From: CAWHXG01 sp963833235
GTDB lineage: Bacteria; Pseudomonadota; Alphaproteobacteria; Rhodobacterales; Rhodobacteraceae
Direction: 5' to 3'
DNA: 64,000 nt
Assembly (NCBI GenBank): GCA_963833235.1
Contig: CAWHXG010000001.1
Coordinates: forward strand, 1,240,001 to 1,304,000
The stretch's first letter is position 1. Each line of letters begins with the position of its first letter. The position numbers and the translations under genes are program-made. Shown piece by piece: positions 1 to 7,982 of the stretch. The notes beneath the pieces were generated by a model, which saw only the letters and a list, made by a program, of their open reading frames with translations, was not told the DNA's origin and did not search any database.

Positions 1-76
1 CCAGCGCCCGGGTCAGCCGCCGCTCCATCGGCGCCTCGATGATGATCTCCACGCGCTTTGCGGCATGCATCTCCAT
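1..76 (-). CDS. sbtB: SbtB-like PII signalling protein, N-terminal fragment
   Basis: Only the first 25 codons are inside the window; the gene runs off the left edge. The translation begins MEMHAAKRVEIIIEAPMERR, which resembles the first beta strand of PII-fold proteins paired with SbtA bicarbonate transporters. The start codon lies 6 bp after the sbtA stop on the same strand, so the two are almost certainly co-transcribed and translationally coupled. In characterised SbtA/SbtB pairs, SbtB binds adenine nucleotides and inhibits or gates the transporter. The family call rests on a short fragment plus strong context. Confidence 0.7.
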   Translation of the reverse strand, partial: MEMHAAKRVEIIIEAPMERRLTRAL

Positions 77-81
77 CGCGG

Positions 82-1071
82 TCAGCCTCCCGATACCGCC
101 AGCGCGATCCCGACATAGATCGGGATGCCCAGCGTCAGGTTGAAGGGAAAGGTCACCCCCAGCGACATCGTGAGGTAGATCGCGGGGTTCGCCTCGGGCA
201 GGGCCACGCGCATGGCGGCGGGCACCGCGATGTAGGAGGCCGAGGCCGACAGCGTCATCAGCAGCGCCACGCCGCCGGGCGAGAGCCCGATCAGCAGCCC
301 CGCCGCCAGCCCGAGGGCCGCGCCGATCAGCGGCATGGCCAGCCCGAAGGCCAGAAGGCCCGCCGTCAGCGCGCCGCGGCTGTCGCGCAGGCCACGCCCC
401 GCCACCAGCCCCATATCCAGCAGGAAGAGGCAGAGCACCCCCTTGAAGGGCGCCACGATGAAGCTGGAGATCTCGGCCAGGCCGCGCTCGCCCGTCGCCG
501 CGCCGATGGCGAAGGACCCGACGAGCAGCACGATGGAGCCGTTGAGCAGCACCTCGCGCAGCAGGCCCTCGTCGTCGCCGCTCCCGCCCGTGCCTTCGCC
601 GTGCCGCGAGATGATCCAGAGCGCCGAGAGGATCGCCGGCGCCTCCATCACCGCGGCGACGGCGACCATGTAGCCCTCCGACGGGATGCCGCGGCCGGCC
701 AGGATCGAGGTCGCCGCGACGAAGGTGACCACCGAGATGGACCCGTAATGCGCCGCCACCGCCGCCGCATCGACGACCGAGAGCCTGGTGATCGCCCGCA
801 GCATCGCGAAGGCCAGCACCGGCAGCCCCGCCGAGAGCACCAGCCCCGCCAGAAGCGAGAGCACAAGCGTGAGGTCCACCCCGTTCGCCGCCACCGCGGC
901 GCCGCCCTTGAAACCGATGGCGAAGAGCAGGTAGATCGAAAGCGCCTTGGCGGCCGCTTCCGGCACGCTGAGATCGGAGCGCGCAAAAGCCGCCGCGACG
1001 CCGAGCGCGAAGCTGAGGATGATGGGCGAGACAAGATTGTCGGCCGCCAGCGCCAGAAATCCGCTTTCCAT
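82..1071 (-). CDS. sbtA: Sodium-dependent bicarbonate transporter SbtA family
   Basis: A 329-residue, very hydrophobic inner-membrane protein with about ten predicted membrane segments in two halves separated by a polar loop (glycine/serine/aspartate-rich, near residues 155-170). This matches the SbtA/DUF897 family, which takes up bicarbonate with sodium. The length is in the range of non-cyanobacterial SbtA proteins. It lies 58 bp downstream of a beta carbonic anhydrase and directly upstream of a PII-like gene, giving the order carbonic anhydrase-sbtA-sbtB. That context supports inorganic-carbon import and interconversion. Substrate and ion coupling are inferred from the family. Confidence 0.85.
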   Translation of the reverse strand: MESGFLALAADNLVSPIILSFALGVAAAFARSDLSVPEAAAKALSIYLLFAIGFKGGAAVAANGVDLTLVLSLLAGLVLSAGLPVLAFAMLRAITRLSVVDAAAVAAHYGSISVVTFVAATSILAGRGIPSEGYMVAVAAVMEAPAILSALWIISRHGEGTGGSGDDEGLLREVLLNGSIVLLVGSFAIGAATGERGLAEISSFIVAPFKGVLCLFLLDMGLVAGRGLRDSRGALTAGLLAFGLAMPLIGAALGLAAGLLIGLSPGGVALLMTLSASASYIAVPAAMRVALPEANPAIYLTMSLGVTFPFNLTLGIPIYVGIALAVSGG

Positions 1072-1129
1072 CGGCCGCCCTCACCCCAGCAGCACAGGCG
1101 CCCGGAGCGGACAGCCGGCGCATGACACC

Positions 1130-1831
1130 TCAGAGCGCGTGGAAGTCGCCCGTCTCGGGATCGTAATCCATCAGTTCGCCGGAGGCGATATCGATCCAGC
1201 AGCCGTGCAGCGCCAGGCTGCCCTCTTCCACCGCCTGGGCGACGAAGGGAAAGCCCAAGAGATTGGCGAGCGACACCGCGACCGTCTGCTTCTCGAGCGC
1301 GCGGCGCACTTCAGCGGGGCTGCCCGCATCCTTCACCCGCTCAAAACCGGGGCGCAGGATGTCCATCCAACGGCCCACGAAGCTGGTCTCGGCCTCGAGC
1401 TCGGGGGCCGCACCCGTGCACATCGCGTAGCAGCTTTCGACCCCGCCGCAGAGCGAATGGCCGACGACGATGAGGTTGGTGATGCGCAGGCCGGTAATGG
1501 CGTATTCCACCGCGGCCGACGTGCCGTGATGGTCGCCGTCGGGCTCGAAGGGCGGCACGAGGTTGGCGATGTTTCGGTGCACGAAGAACTCGCCCGGCCC
1601 CGCGCCGAAGAGGTCGGTCACCTGCACGCGGCTGTCGCAGCACGAGATCAGCATGCAGCGCGGGCGCTGCCCCTCTTCGGCGAGACGGCGATACCACACC
1701 CGGTTCTCGGCATGATCGGTGGCCCGCCAGCCCCGGTAGCGCTGGTAGAGATAGCCCGGCATCGGGCGCACCTGGGCCAGCTTCGCCTGGGTCGGGCCCT
1801 GCGGGGCCTCTTTCGAGGAAATCGCATCCAT
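1130..1831 (-). CDS. can: Beta-class carbonic anhydrase
   Basis: A 233-residue cytoplasmic zinc enzyme that interconverts CO2 and bicarbonate. The beta-class zinc signature is present: Cys64-x-Asp66-x-Arg68 (CCDSR) and His125-x-x-Cys128 (GHSLCGG). Length is normal for the class. It is the first gene of a three-gene operon with sbtA and an sbtB-like gene downstream on the same strand, so it probably works on the bicarbonate pool supplied by the transporter. The 127-bp gap to the divergent gene at 1959 should hold the operon promoter; I could not identify a clear -35/-10 pair. Confidence 0.93.
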   Translation of the reverse strand: MDAISSKEAPQGPTQAKLAQVRPMPGYLYQRYRGWRATDHAENRVWYRRLAEEGQRPRCMLISCCDSRVQVTDLFGAGPGEFFVHRNIANLVPPFEPDGDHHGTSAAVEYAITGLRITNLIVVGHSLCGGVESCYAMCTGAAPELEAETSFVGRWMDILRPGFERVKDAGSPAEVRRALEKQTVAVSLANLLGFPFVAQAVEEGSLALHGCWIDIASGELMDYDPETGDFHAL

Positions 1832-1958
1832 GCCCCGCTCCTAACCGCGGTTTCAGACGAATTCGAGGGATTTAGCCGGCCGGCCTCAACTTAATCTTCG
1901 CGAGCATCGCGGCAGAGTGACCGTCGATCAGGGGTGATTGACTTGGAAGGGGTGGAGC

Positions 1959-2336
1959 ATGAAAGCGCGTAGATTGGCGATCCGCGAGACGATCGCGGTG
2001 GATGCGGAACGGCTGGCGGAACTGGTGCTCGACATGGGCGAACAGGCGGCGGAGGCGTATCTGTGCGACGCGATGGAGGATATCGCGGTGCGGCTTGCAA
2101 AGGTCGACCGGCTGCGACGCGGCGACGACTTCGACGGGGTCGCGGCGGTGGCAGCGGGCCTGGTGCCGGTGGCGGATGCGGTCGGGATGTCGGGCCTCGC
2201 GCGGGTCGCGGGCGACGTGGCCGCCTGCGCGGGCAGCCGGGATATGCCGGCGCTTGACGCGACGATGGGGCGGCTGGGCCGGGTGGGCCAGCATTCGCTT
2301 TCGGCAATCTGGGATCCATGCGGGATGCCGGCCTGA
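1959..2336 (+). CDS. Conserved hypothetical alpha-helical protein
   Basis: A 125-residue protein of unknown function. I chose the ATG at 1959 because it is preceded by AAGGGG at a good distance, rather than the in-frame TTG at 1938. The sequence looks all-helical, with acidic and alanine-rich heptads and no signal peptide or membrane segment. Its general look (about 110 residues, helical bundle) resembles histidine phosphotransfer-type proteins, but I see no convincing phosphoacceptor histidine, so I do not assign that function. It is transcribed divergently from the carbonic anhydrase operon. Confidence 0.6.
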   Translation: MKARRLAIRETIAVDAERLAELVLDMGEQAAEAYLCDAMEDIAVRLAKVDRLRRGDDFDGVAAVAAGLVPVADAVGMSGLARVAGDVAACAGSRDMPALDATMGRLGRVGQHSLSAIWDPCGMPA

Positions 2337-2450
2337 GCGGCGCGCCGCGGCCGGCCGCCGCGGCGGTGCGCGCTTGCGGGCGACGATCGGGCGGCTAGGG
2401 TGCGCGGGCGGCGCGATGCGCCATGCCCGCAAAGCCGCGAAGGAATACCC

Positions 2451-3881
2451 ATGCCCCGACTGCTCGCTGCCGACGATCCCGATGCCGCCGCGGCGCGGGA
2501 TCTGCATCTGGTGACGCCCGAGGGGCTCGATGCCTGGGCTGGCAGTCTACCTGAGGCGCAGCGCGGATGGGTCGCGGCGGCCGGGTTCGGCGCCGGGGCC
2601 GAGGCTCTGTGCCTGCTGCCGGGGGCGGATGGCGACTGTGCCGGCGCGGCCCTGGGGCTTGGCGACGCTGCGGCCCGGGCGCGCGGGCGGTTCGCCCTGG
2701 CGCGGGCGGCAACGGGCCTGCCCGGCGGCACCTGGCGGCTGGTCGCGCCCCTGCCGCCGCAAGAGGCCGCGGAGGCGGCGCTTGGCTGGCTACTGGGGCA
2801 GTACCGCTTTACCCGCTATGCCGGGGCCCCTGGCGGCCGCGGTTCTGCACGGCTCGTGGTGCCCGAGGGGGTCGATACCCAGCGGGTGCACGCCATCGCG
2901 GAGGGCGAGTGTCTGACCCGCGACCTCATCAACACGCCGGCCAGCGATATGGGCCCCGCCGATCTCGAGGCTGCCGCGCGGTCCCTCGCCGAAGCGTTCG
3001 GTGCCGAGATCGCGGTGACGACGGGCGCGGCCCTGCTGGAGGCGGGCTTTCCGATGATCCATGCGGTGGGCCGCGCCGCAGCCGGGGCGGACCCGGCCCG
3101 CGCGCCGCGCCTGATCGATTTGCGCCACGGCGAACGCGGCCCGGCGCTGACGCTGGTGGGCAAGGGGGTGTGCTTCGACACCGGCGGGCTGAACATCAAG
3201 CCCGGCAGCTCCATGGGCCTGATGAAGAAGGACATGGGTGGCGCCGCGACGGTGTTGGGGCTGGCCCGGATGATCCTGGCGCTGAAGCTGCCGGTGCGGC
3301 TGCGCGTGCTGATCCCGGCTGTCGAGAACGCCATCGCGGGCGACGCCTTCCGGCCCGGCGACATCCTGACCTCGCGCAAGGGGCTGACGGTGGAGGTGAA
3401 CAACACCGATGCGGAGGGGCGTCTGGTGCTGGCCGATGCCCTGGCGCTGGCCGACGAGGCGCCGCCCGATCTGCTGGTCTGCATGGCGACCCTGACGGGG
3501 GCGGCCCGCGTGGCGGTCGGCCCCGATCTGGCGCCGTTCTATTCCGATGACGACGCGCTGGCCGCTTCCCTTGCGCAGGGCGGGCAGGCGGCGCGCGACC
3601 CGGTGTGGCGGATGCCGCTGCATGCGCCTTACGAGGCGATGATCGAGCCCGGGATCGCCGATCTCGACAATGCGCCCTCGGGCGGGTTCGCCGGCTCGAT
3701 CACGGCGGCGCTGTTCCTGCGGCGCTTCGTGGCAGACACGCCGCGCTTCGTGCATTTCGACATCTACGGCTGGCAACCGAGCGCCGCGCCCGGTCGGCCG
3801 AAAGGCGGCGCCGGGCAGGGCGCGCGGGCGCTGCTGGAGGCATTGCCCGGCATTCTGGGCCTTGAGGAGGAGACCTCTTGA
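2451..3881 (+). CDS. Leucyl aminopeptidase family (M17) protein
   Basis: A 476-residue cytoplasmic metallo-exopeptidase that removes N-terminal residues from peptides. The C-terminal M17 catalytic domain is clear: the VGKGVCFDTGG segment near residue 236, the lysine/aspartate metal site in GLMKKDMGGAA, and the family signature NTDAEGRL near residue 317. The start at 2451 follows a GAAGGA ribosome-binding site; longer upstream starts lack one. The N-terminal domain is divergent, as is common for the alphaproteobacterial PepA/PepB branch. The NlpC/P60 gene follows 82 bp downstream on the same strand, suggesting co-transcription in peptide or cell-wall turnover. Confidence 0.92.
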   Translation: MPRLLAADDPDAAAARDLHLVTPEGLDAWAGSLPEAQRGWVAAAGFGAGAEALCLLPGADGDCAGAALGLGDAAARARGRFALARAATGLPGGTWRLVAPLPPQEAAEAALGWLLGQYRFTRYAGAPGGRGSARLVVPEGVDTQRVHAIAEGECLTRDLINTPASDMGPADLEAAARSLAEAFGAEIAVTTGAALLEAGFPMIHAVGRAAAGADPARAPRLIDLRHGERGPALTLVGKGVCFDTGGLNIKPGSSMGLMKKDMGGAATVLGLARMILALKLPVRLRVLIPAVENAIAGDAFRPGDILTSRKGLTVEVNNTDAEGRLVLADALALADEAPPDLLVCMATLTGAARVAVGPDLAPFYSDDDALAASLAQGGQAARDPVWRMPLHAPYEAMIEPGIADLDNAPSGGFAGSITAALFLRRFVADTPRFVHFDIYGWQPSAAPGRPKGGAGQGARALLEALPGILGLEEETS

Positions 3882-3963
3882 GCGGGCGGATGCCACCGCC
3901 GGCTTGACGCCGCGCGCGGCGGCAGGCATCGCTGGCCCCCTGCTAGCGAAAGGCCAGACCCGT

Positions 3964-4776
3964 ATGAGCGACGCCTCAGATCCCTCCGGCGCTGCCGGCG
4001 CAGCCTCCCCCCGCGATCCGGCTTCGGGCGGCCTGCGCGTCGCCGTTCCGATCGCCGACATCCTCGATCGCCCCAATGGGCGCCGGGAGCGCCAGCTGTT
4101 GATGGGCGAGCCGGTGGCCGTGCTGGAGCAACTGGGCGGCCACGTGCATGTGCGCGCCGCGCGGGATGGCTATCTCGGCTTCGTCCACCGTGCCGATCTG
4201 GGCGATCCGCTGCCCGCGACGCACCGCGTGACGGCCCTGGCTACCCACATCTATGCCCGCGCCGATCTGAAGGCGCCGGACCGGGCCACGCTTTCGTTCG
4301 GCAGCCTGCTCACGGTGAGCGGCACCGAAGAGGGATTCGCGCGCCTGGCCACGGGCGGCTTCGTGCCGGCGGGGCATCTCGCGCCTCTTGCGCGGCGCTT
4401 CAGCGACCCGGCGGGCGTGGCGGAGATGTTCCTGGGCACGCCCTATCTTTGGGGCGGCAACAGCCGGATCGGGCTGGATTGCTCCGGCCTGGTGCAGGCG
4501 GCTTGCGTCGCCTGCGGGCTGCCGTGCCCCGGCGATGCCGACGAGCAGGCGGCGAAGGTGGGCGCGGCCCCGCCGGAAGACGGCACGCTGGGGCGCGGCG
4601 ACGCGGTGTTCTGGAAGGGCCATTGCGCGGTGATGGTCGACGAGACGCGGATGATCCACGCCAACGCCCATCACATGGCGGTGGCCTACGAGCTTCTGGA
4701 GGACGCGGTCGCGCGGATCGCGGCGCAGGGCGAGGGCGGGGTCACGGCGGTGCGGCGGCTAACCGGTCCCGTCTGA
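3964..4776 (+). CDS. NlpC/P60 family peptidoglycan endopeptidase
   Basis: A 270-residue protein with two SH3-like segments (roughly residues 25-70 and 85-135) followed by an NlpC/P60 cysteine peptidase domain. The catalytic cysteine is in LDCSGLVQ (Cys173), with histidines at GHCAVMVD (His220) and IHANAH. Such enzymes cut gamma-D-glutamyl-diamino acid bonds in stem peptides. No classical signal peptide is visible; many roseobacter homologues of this layout, encoded beside an M17 peptidase, are thought to process recycled or imported muropeptides in the cytoplasm. The start at 3964 is a choice; an earlier start inside the spacer cannot be excluded. Confidence 0.88.
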   Translation: MSDASDPSGAAGAASPRDPASGGLRVAVPIADILDRPNGRRERQLLMGEPVAVLEQLGGHVHVRAARDGYLGFVHRADLGDPLPATHRVTALATHIYARADLKAPDRATLSFGSLLTVSGTEEGFARLATGGFVPAGHLAPLARRFSDPAGVAEMFLGTPYLWGGNSRIGLDCSGLVQAACVACGLPCPGDADEQAAKVGAAPPEDGTLGRGDAVFWKGHCAVMVDETRMIHANAHHMAVAYELLEDAVARIAAQGEGGVTAVRRLTGPV

Positions 4777-4789
4777 GGCTCGGGCCGGC

Positions 4790-5137
4790 CTAGCCGACGC
4801 TGCGGATCAGCTTGCGCTCCAGCACCCGCAGCACCGCCTTTAGATCGCTGCCGCGCTTCAGCACATGGCCGCCCATCGCCACGACCGCATACTGGCCCTG
4901 CCGGTTGCGCAGGCGCGGGGTCTTCTCGATCCGGTAGAGCGGGTTTTCGGCGGTGCGCCGGAACACGCTGAACACAGCCTGGTCGCGCAGATGCGAGATG
5001 CCGTAGTCGCGCCACTCCCCAGCCGCGACCATGCGACCGTAGAGGCCCAGGATCAGGTTGAGCTCGGTGCGGTGGAACGCGACCTGTTCGGGAACGGGGC
5101 CGTCGGGCAGGCGGGGCGGCGGGTTTTGCAGCATCAT
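4790..5137 (-). CDS. DUF2794 domain-containing protein
   Basis: A 115-residue conserved protein of unknown function, restricted as far as I know to alphaproteobacteria (DUF2794). It has a basic C-terminal half (for example GSDLKAVLRVLERKLIRSVG) and a conserved LNLILGLYGRMVAAGEWRDY segment, with no signal peptide or membrane helix. The start at the MM pair (5137) matches the usual family length; longer upstream reading is not conserved-looking. It is convergent with the NlpC gene, 13 bp apart. No functional claim is possible from sequence. Confidence 0.85.
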   Translation of the reverse strand: MMLQNPPPRLPDGPVPEQVAFHRTELNLILGLYGRMVAAGEWRDYGISHLRDQAVFSVFRRTAENPLYRIEKTPRLRNRQGQYAVVAMGGHVLKRGSDLKAVLRVLERKLIRSVG

Positions 5138-5282
5138 TGGCGTAGCTTGTGACCCGGCGCGGCGCAAATCAAGGGGGTGCGGACCTGGCCACGGTAAACG
5201 CGGCGGCAACCCCTGCGGCAGGACCGCCGCGGCAGTTCCGCGATGAAACCTCGGGAGGGTCGTCAAGGTGCCCTGGTGGCAG

Positions 5283-5370
5283 GGCAAACAGGGTTCAGAA
5301 ACGAGGAAACAAGGCAACAGACCCGGTGCCGTTCAGTAGGCCCCCACCGCGATACGGCACCGGGCCGACC
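5283..5370. repeat. 88-bp hairpin repeat, copy 1
   Basis: This copy matches 5539-5626 at 87 of 88 positions (A at 5299 versus C at 5555), with a constant offset of 256 bp. Each copy ends in a perfect 11-bp inverted repeat, CCCGGTGCCGT and ACGGCACCGGG, around a 21-nt loop rich in C on the plus strand (G on the minus strand). The other half is purine-rich on the plus strand (AACGAGGAAACAAGGCAACAG). Near-identity in non-coding DNA implies recent duplication or selection on an RNA structure. Confidence 0.85.
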
Positions 5371-5538
5371 TTGTTCTCTGCGTCATTCCCCCACAAGATC
5401 CGACCTTCGCGCTTTCTAGGCCGCGCCGTTCCGCCGGTGCCCGGCGGTGGTTAACGGCGCGCTCAGGGCTGTGTCGCGGTCGGCGCACGGATGCCCCGAA
5501 CAATCCTTGCGGGCGTCCTCAGGCTGCCATGGAGCGGT

Positions 5539-5626
5539 GGCAAACAGGGTTCAGCAACGAGGAAACAAGGCAACAGACCCGGTGCCGTTCAGTAGGCCCC
5601 CACCGCGATACGGCACCGGGCCGACC
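5539..5626. repeat. 88-bp hairpin repeat, copy 2, abutting imuB stop
   Basis: The second copy of the 88-bp repeat ends one base before the imuB stop codon (5628-5630 on the minus strand). Minus-strand transcripts leaving imuB would immediately fold the 11-bp GC-rich hairpin and then run into TCTGTTGCCTTGTTTCC, which could act as a weak intrinsic terminator. Whether the unit is a terminator, a small RNA or a mobile repeat cannot be decided from the sequence. Confidence 0.8.
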
Positions 5627-5627
5627 G

Positions 5628-7337
5628 TCACTTGAAGCTTCCCTGACAGAACCAGCCGCCCGACATCTCGCCCCCGTGGGCGTAGTAGAGCCATAGCCGT
5701 TCTCCATCGCCGGTGACCACGTGCCAGTAGTCTCGCACGCCGCTGCGCCAGGCGGGATCGTCCAGCCACCATTCGGGCGCGATGCGTTCGGGGCCGGTGG
5801 CGGCGACGCAGGCACGCGCGCGCCGGCGCCAGCGGAAGGCCGCCGGCGGGCCGGGGCGGGCGCCGCCTGGGCTGGGGGCGGCGGGCACCGTCACCGGTTC
5901 GGGGCGCCAGATCACCGCGGGGCGCGGCACGGGCGATGCGGGCCAGTCTGGGGCGGGCGCCGACCACGCGGCCGCCAGCACCTGCGCCGATTTCTCGGGG
6001 ATATGGCTGTCGGCCGGGTGCAGGCGGGTGATCGCCTCCATCCCCACCCGCGCGCCGAGGCGGCCGATCAGATCGTCCATCGCGGTGGATCCCGCCGTGC
6101 GGCTGGTGACGTCGGCGGTCACCTCCAGCTGGCCCTTGTGCTGGCGGGCATGGACGGGCTCGGTCACGTACGCCTCGATCCTGAGCGCGTCGATGCCGGG
6201 GCCGGCATCGATCTGGTCGAGCTTCAGCAGCAGCAGCGGACGGATGCGGGCGGGATCGAAGCTGGGGCGGGCCAGCCCCACCTCGATGCTGCGGAACTCG
6301 TGATCGCAGCGGAAGGCCTGCAGGCGCACCCGCCGGGCGCCGCGGCCGGCGCGTTCGAGCCGGGCAGAAAGGCGCGGCAGCAGCAGGTCGATCGCGGCGG
6401 TCACGTCGTCCGTCAGGCCGATCGGGTCGGGCAGGCCGAGGCGCAGGGCAAAGCGGGTTTCGGCGGCGGCAGGGGAGACCGGCTCGGGCTCCAGCCCCAG
6501 GGCCTGGTCGAGCCGCTGCACCACGGCGCGGCCGAAGCGGCGGGCGATGGCGGCGCGCGGCTGGCCGGCCAGATCCTCGACCCGGCGCAGGCCGAGGCGA
6601 TGCAGCGCGGCCACGTCCTCGGCATTCAGGCGCAGGGCGGCCATGGGCAGGGGGGCGATCGCCGCGCGGGTCCGCCCGGGCGGGGCGATGCGCGCGGCGT
6701 CGGCCGCGGCCCCGGCCTGGTGGATCGACGGCGCCGCCCCGCCGCGTTCCCAGTTGCGCCGCTTGACCGCGCGGGAGCGGGTGGCGCGGGCCTCCTGATC
6801 GATGGCGTCGCCGCTGCGCTGCGCGGCGGTGCCGCCCGCCCCGCCATTCGCCCCGCCATTCCTCCCGCCGAAGCGCGAGAGCGCCCAGGCGGCGCCCAGC
6901 GTATCGGCAATGCCGGCCTGCAGGCTGAGGCCCAGATCGGCGCAATCCTGCTCGACCTGGGCCAGCAGCGGTACCTCGCCCCCGAAGAGATGGGCGCAGC
7001 CCGTCAGGTCGACGACCAGCGCCGCCGGCGGCTCTTCGGCCACCCAGGGAGAGAATTGCCCGGCCCAGCGGCGCAGGGCGCGCAGGGTCGCGGCCTCGCC
7101 GCGCGGATCGGCGGCGCGGGTGATGAGCGCGGGGCACATCGCGCGGGCATCGCGCAGGGGCTGCCCGGCGCGCAGGCCGGCGGCCTCGGCGGCCAGCGAC
7201 AGGCTGCACAGGGTCTGCAGGTTGGCGGTTTCGCGGACCACGGCGACGGGCACGTCGAGCAGGCCGCGATCGGCGCGCAGGACGCGTTCGGCTCCCAGGC
7301 GGGGGAACCACAGGGCAAGGATACGTCGGTTGGTCAT
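5628..7337 (-). CDS. imuB: ImuB, Y-family polymerase homologue for SOS mutagenesis
   Basis: A 569-residue protein beginning MTNRRILALWFPRLGAERV, the typical start of ImuB (DNA polymerase Y family protein). ImuB lacks polymerase activity and bridges ImuA, the beta clamp and DnaE2 during damage-induced mutagenesis. The N-terminal two-thirds carry the Y-family fold and the C-terminal part the usual tail. A perfect alphaproteobacterial LexA box lies 19 bp upstream of the ATG. Unusually, neither imuA upstream nor dnaE2 downstream is present in this window: the neighbours are an I78 inhibitor and non-coding repeats. The partners must lie elsewhere or be missing. Confidence 0.92.
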   Translation of the reverse strand: MTNRRILALWFPRLGAERVLRADRGLLDVPVAVVRETANLQTLCSLSLAAEAAGLRAGQPLRDARAMCPALITRAADPRGEAATLRALRRWAGQFSPWVAEEPPAALVVDLTGCAHLFGGEVPLLAQVEQDCADLGLSLQAGIADTLGAAWALSRFGGRNGGANGGAGGTAAQRSGDAIDQEARATRSRAVKRRNWERGGAAPSIHQAGAAADAARIAPPGRTRAAIAPLPMAALRLNAEDVAALHRLGLRRVEDLAGQPRAAIARRFGRAVVQRLDQALGLEPEPVSPAAAETRFALRLGLPDPIGLTDDVTAAIDLLLPRLSARLERAGRGARRVRLQAFRCDHEFRSIEVGLARPSFDPARIRPLLLLKLDQIDAGPGIDALRIEAYVTEPVHARQHKGQLEVTADVTSRTAGSTAMDDLIGRLGARVGMEAITRLHPADSHIPEKSAQVLAAAWSAPAPDWPASPVPRPAVIWRPEPVTVPAAPSPGGARPGPPAAFRWRRRARACVAATGPERIAPEWWLDDPAWRSGVRDYWHVVTGDGERLWLYYAHGGEMSGGWFCQGSFK

Positions 7338-7356
7338 TATTGTGGCAGCAATAATG
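7335..7356. repeat. Inverted repeat across the imuB start codon
   Basis: CATTATTG (7335-7342) and CAATAATG (7349-7356) form a perfect 8-bp inverted repeat with a 6-nt loop. It contains the imuB start codon (7335-7337) and touches the first base of the LexA box. In the mRNA this would be an AU-rich hairpin over the initiation region; whether it matters for translation is unknown. Confidence 0.5.
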
Positions 7357-7370
7357 TTCCTGATGTGTTC
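7356..7370 (-). promoter_or_regulatory. LexA (SOS) box of imuB
   Basis: GTTCCTGATGTGTTC is an exact match to the alphaproteobacterial LexA operator GTTC-N7-GTTC. It sits 19 bp upstream of the imuB ATG, so it overlaps or adjoins the promoter and should repress imuB until DNA damage inactivates LexA. The site is seen directly; the regulation follows from the known Rhodobacterales/Rhizobiales SOS system. Confidence 0.88.
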
Positions 7371-7454
7371 TCACGTGGTAGCCACGACACGGGTGGGAGT
7401 CGAGTCCTGCATGGGGTGGCGCGCGCCATGCCGCACGGCGGGATGGCCTTGCGG

Positions 7455-7509
7455 CCGGGCCGCGCCCGAAGCGCCCCGCCCGCCCACCCGCGCTTCGGGC
7501 GCGGCCCGG
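7455..7509. terminator. 20-bp perfect hairpin between imuB and the I78 gene
   Basis: Arms 7455-7474 and 7490-7509 are perfect reverse complements (20 bp) around a 15-nt loop made only of C, G and one A on the plus strand. It lies 16 bp past the stop of the minus-strand I78 gene and upstream of imuB, so it probably ends I78 transcription before the SOS promoter. No U-tract follows. A closely related hairpin occurs at 16721-16779, indicating a repeat family rather than an isolated terminator. Confidence 0.7.
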
Positions 7510-7525
7510 CGGACGCGTCGCGGCC

Positions 7526-7822
7526 TCAGCCGCAGAAGACGCGGCCGATCGTCTCGTCGGGGGTGGTGGTGAAGGTCAGGCGGTTGGAATTGAAATCCCG
7601 CGGCACGAAATCGTCGGGCCCCAGGATGCGCACCGGAAAGCCCGGGTTGATCCCGTAGGCCAGATCGATGGGCTGCCCGACGAGGTCGGAATAGAGCGCG
7701 GCGTTGCAGCTGAAGGCCGCCGGCAGCGCGGTGCCCTCGGCCTCCCGCTCGGCGATCGGCGTGCAGGCGGCGGCGGCCAGCAGCAGGGCCGGCAGGGCGA
7801 GCGGGCGCAGGAGATTTTGCAT
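7526..7822 (-). CDS. I78-family peptidase inhibitor lipoprotein
   Basis: A 98-residue precursor with a hydrophobic signal (LALPALLLAAAAC) ending in a lipobox-like AAAC, so the mature protein is probably lipid-anchored at the cysteine. The C-terminal half is typical of inhibitor family I78 (elafin-like in function, potato-inhibitor-like fold): GQPIDLAYGINPGFPVRILGP followed later by the NRLTF and IGRVFCG segments. Such proteins inhibit serine peptidases in the periplasm. It is a single gene divergent from frmA and followed by a strong hairpin. Family assignment is good; the target peptidase is unknown. Confidence 0.8.
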   Translation of the reverse strand: MQNLLRPLALPALLLAAAACTPIAEREAEGTALPAAFSCNAALYSDLVGQPIDLAYGINPGFPVRILGPDDFVPRDFNSNRLTFTTTPDETIGRVFCG

Positions 7823-7982
7823 GTCGATCCTTCCGGGCGGCGCGATCGTGGCACCCTGCCGCCGCTGGCGCCGATCCGCAAGCCGGCAGGCGGCCCGAAG
7901 CTTTGCGGCGTTGAAAAGCTGTGGCCTTTCGAACAGGGTTGGCGCGAGACCCGGCATAGGGTCACCAGAGGGAAGAGATATC

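Larger units (their letters stand above)
5138..5627. other. 490-bp non-coding region with a duplicated repeat
   Basis: No credible gene is present between the DUF2794 gene and imuB. The stretch is dominated by two copies of an 88-bp repeat (5283-5370 and 5539-5626, described separately). The 168 bp between them contain a further GC-rich hairpin around 5422-5460 (outer arms CGCCGTT/AACGGCG enclosing CCGCCG/CGGCGG). Translations in all frames look like noise. The region could carry small RNAs or act as transcription punctuation after imuB. Confidence 0.6.

Noticed and set aside
5551..7374. A longer alternative minus-strand frame overlapping imuB
   Set aside because: It is out of frame with the recognisable ImuB sequence and is arginine/proline-rich throughout.
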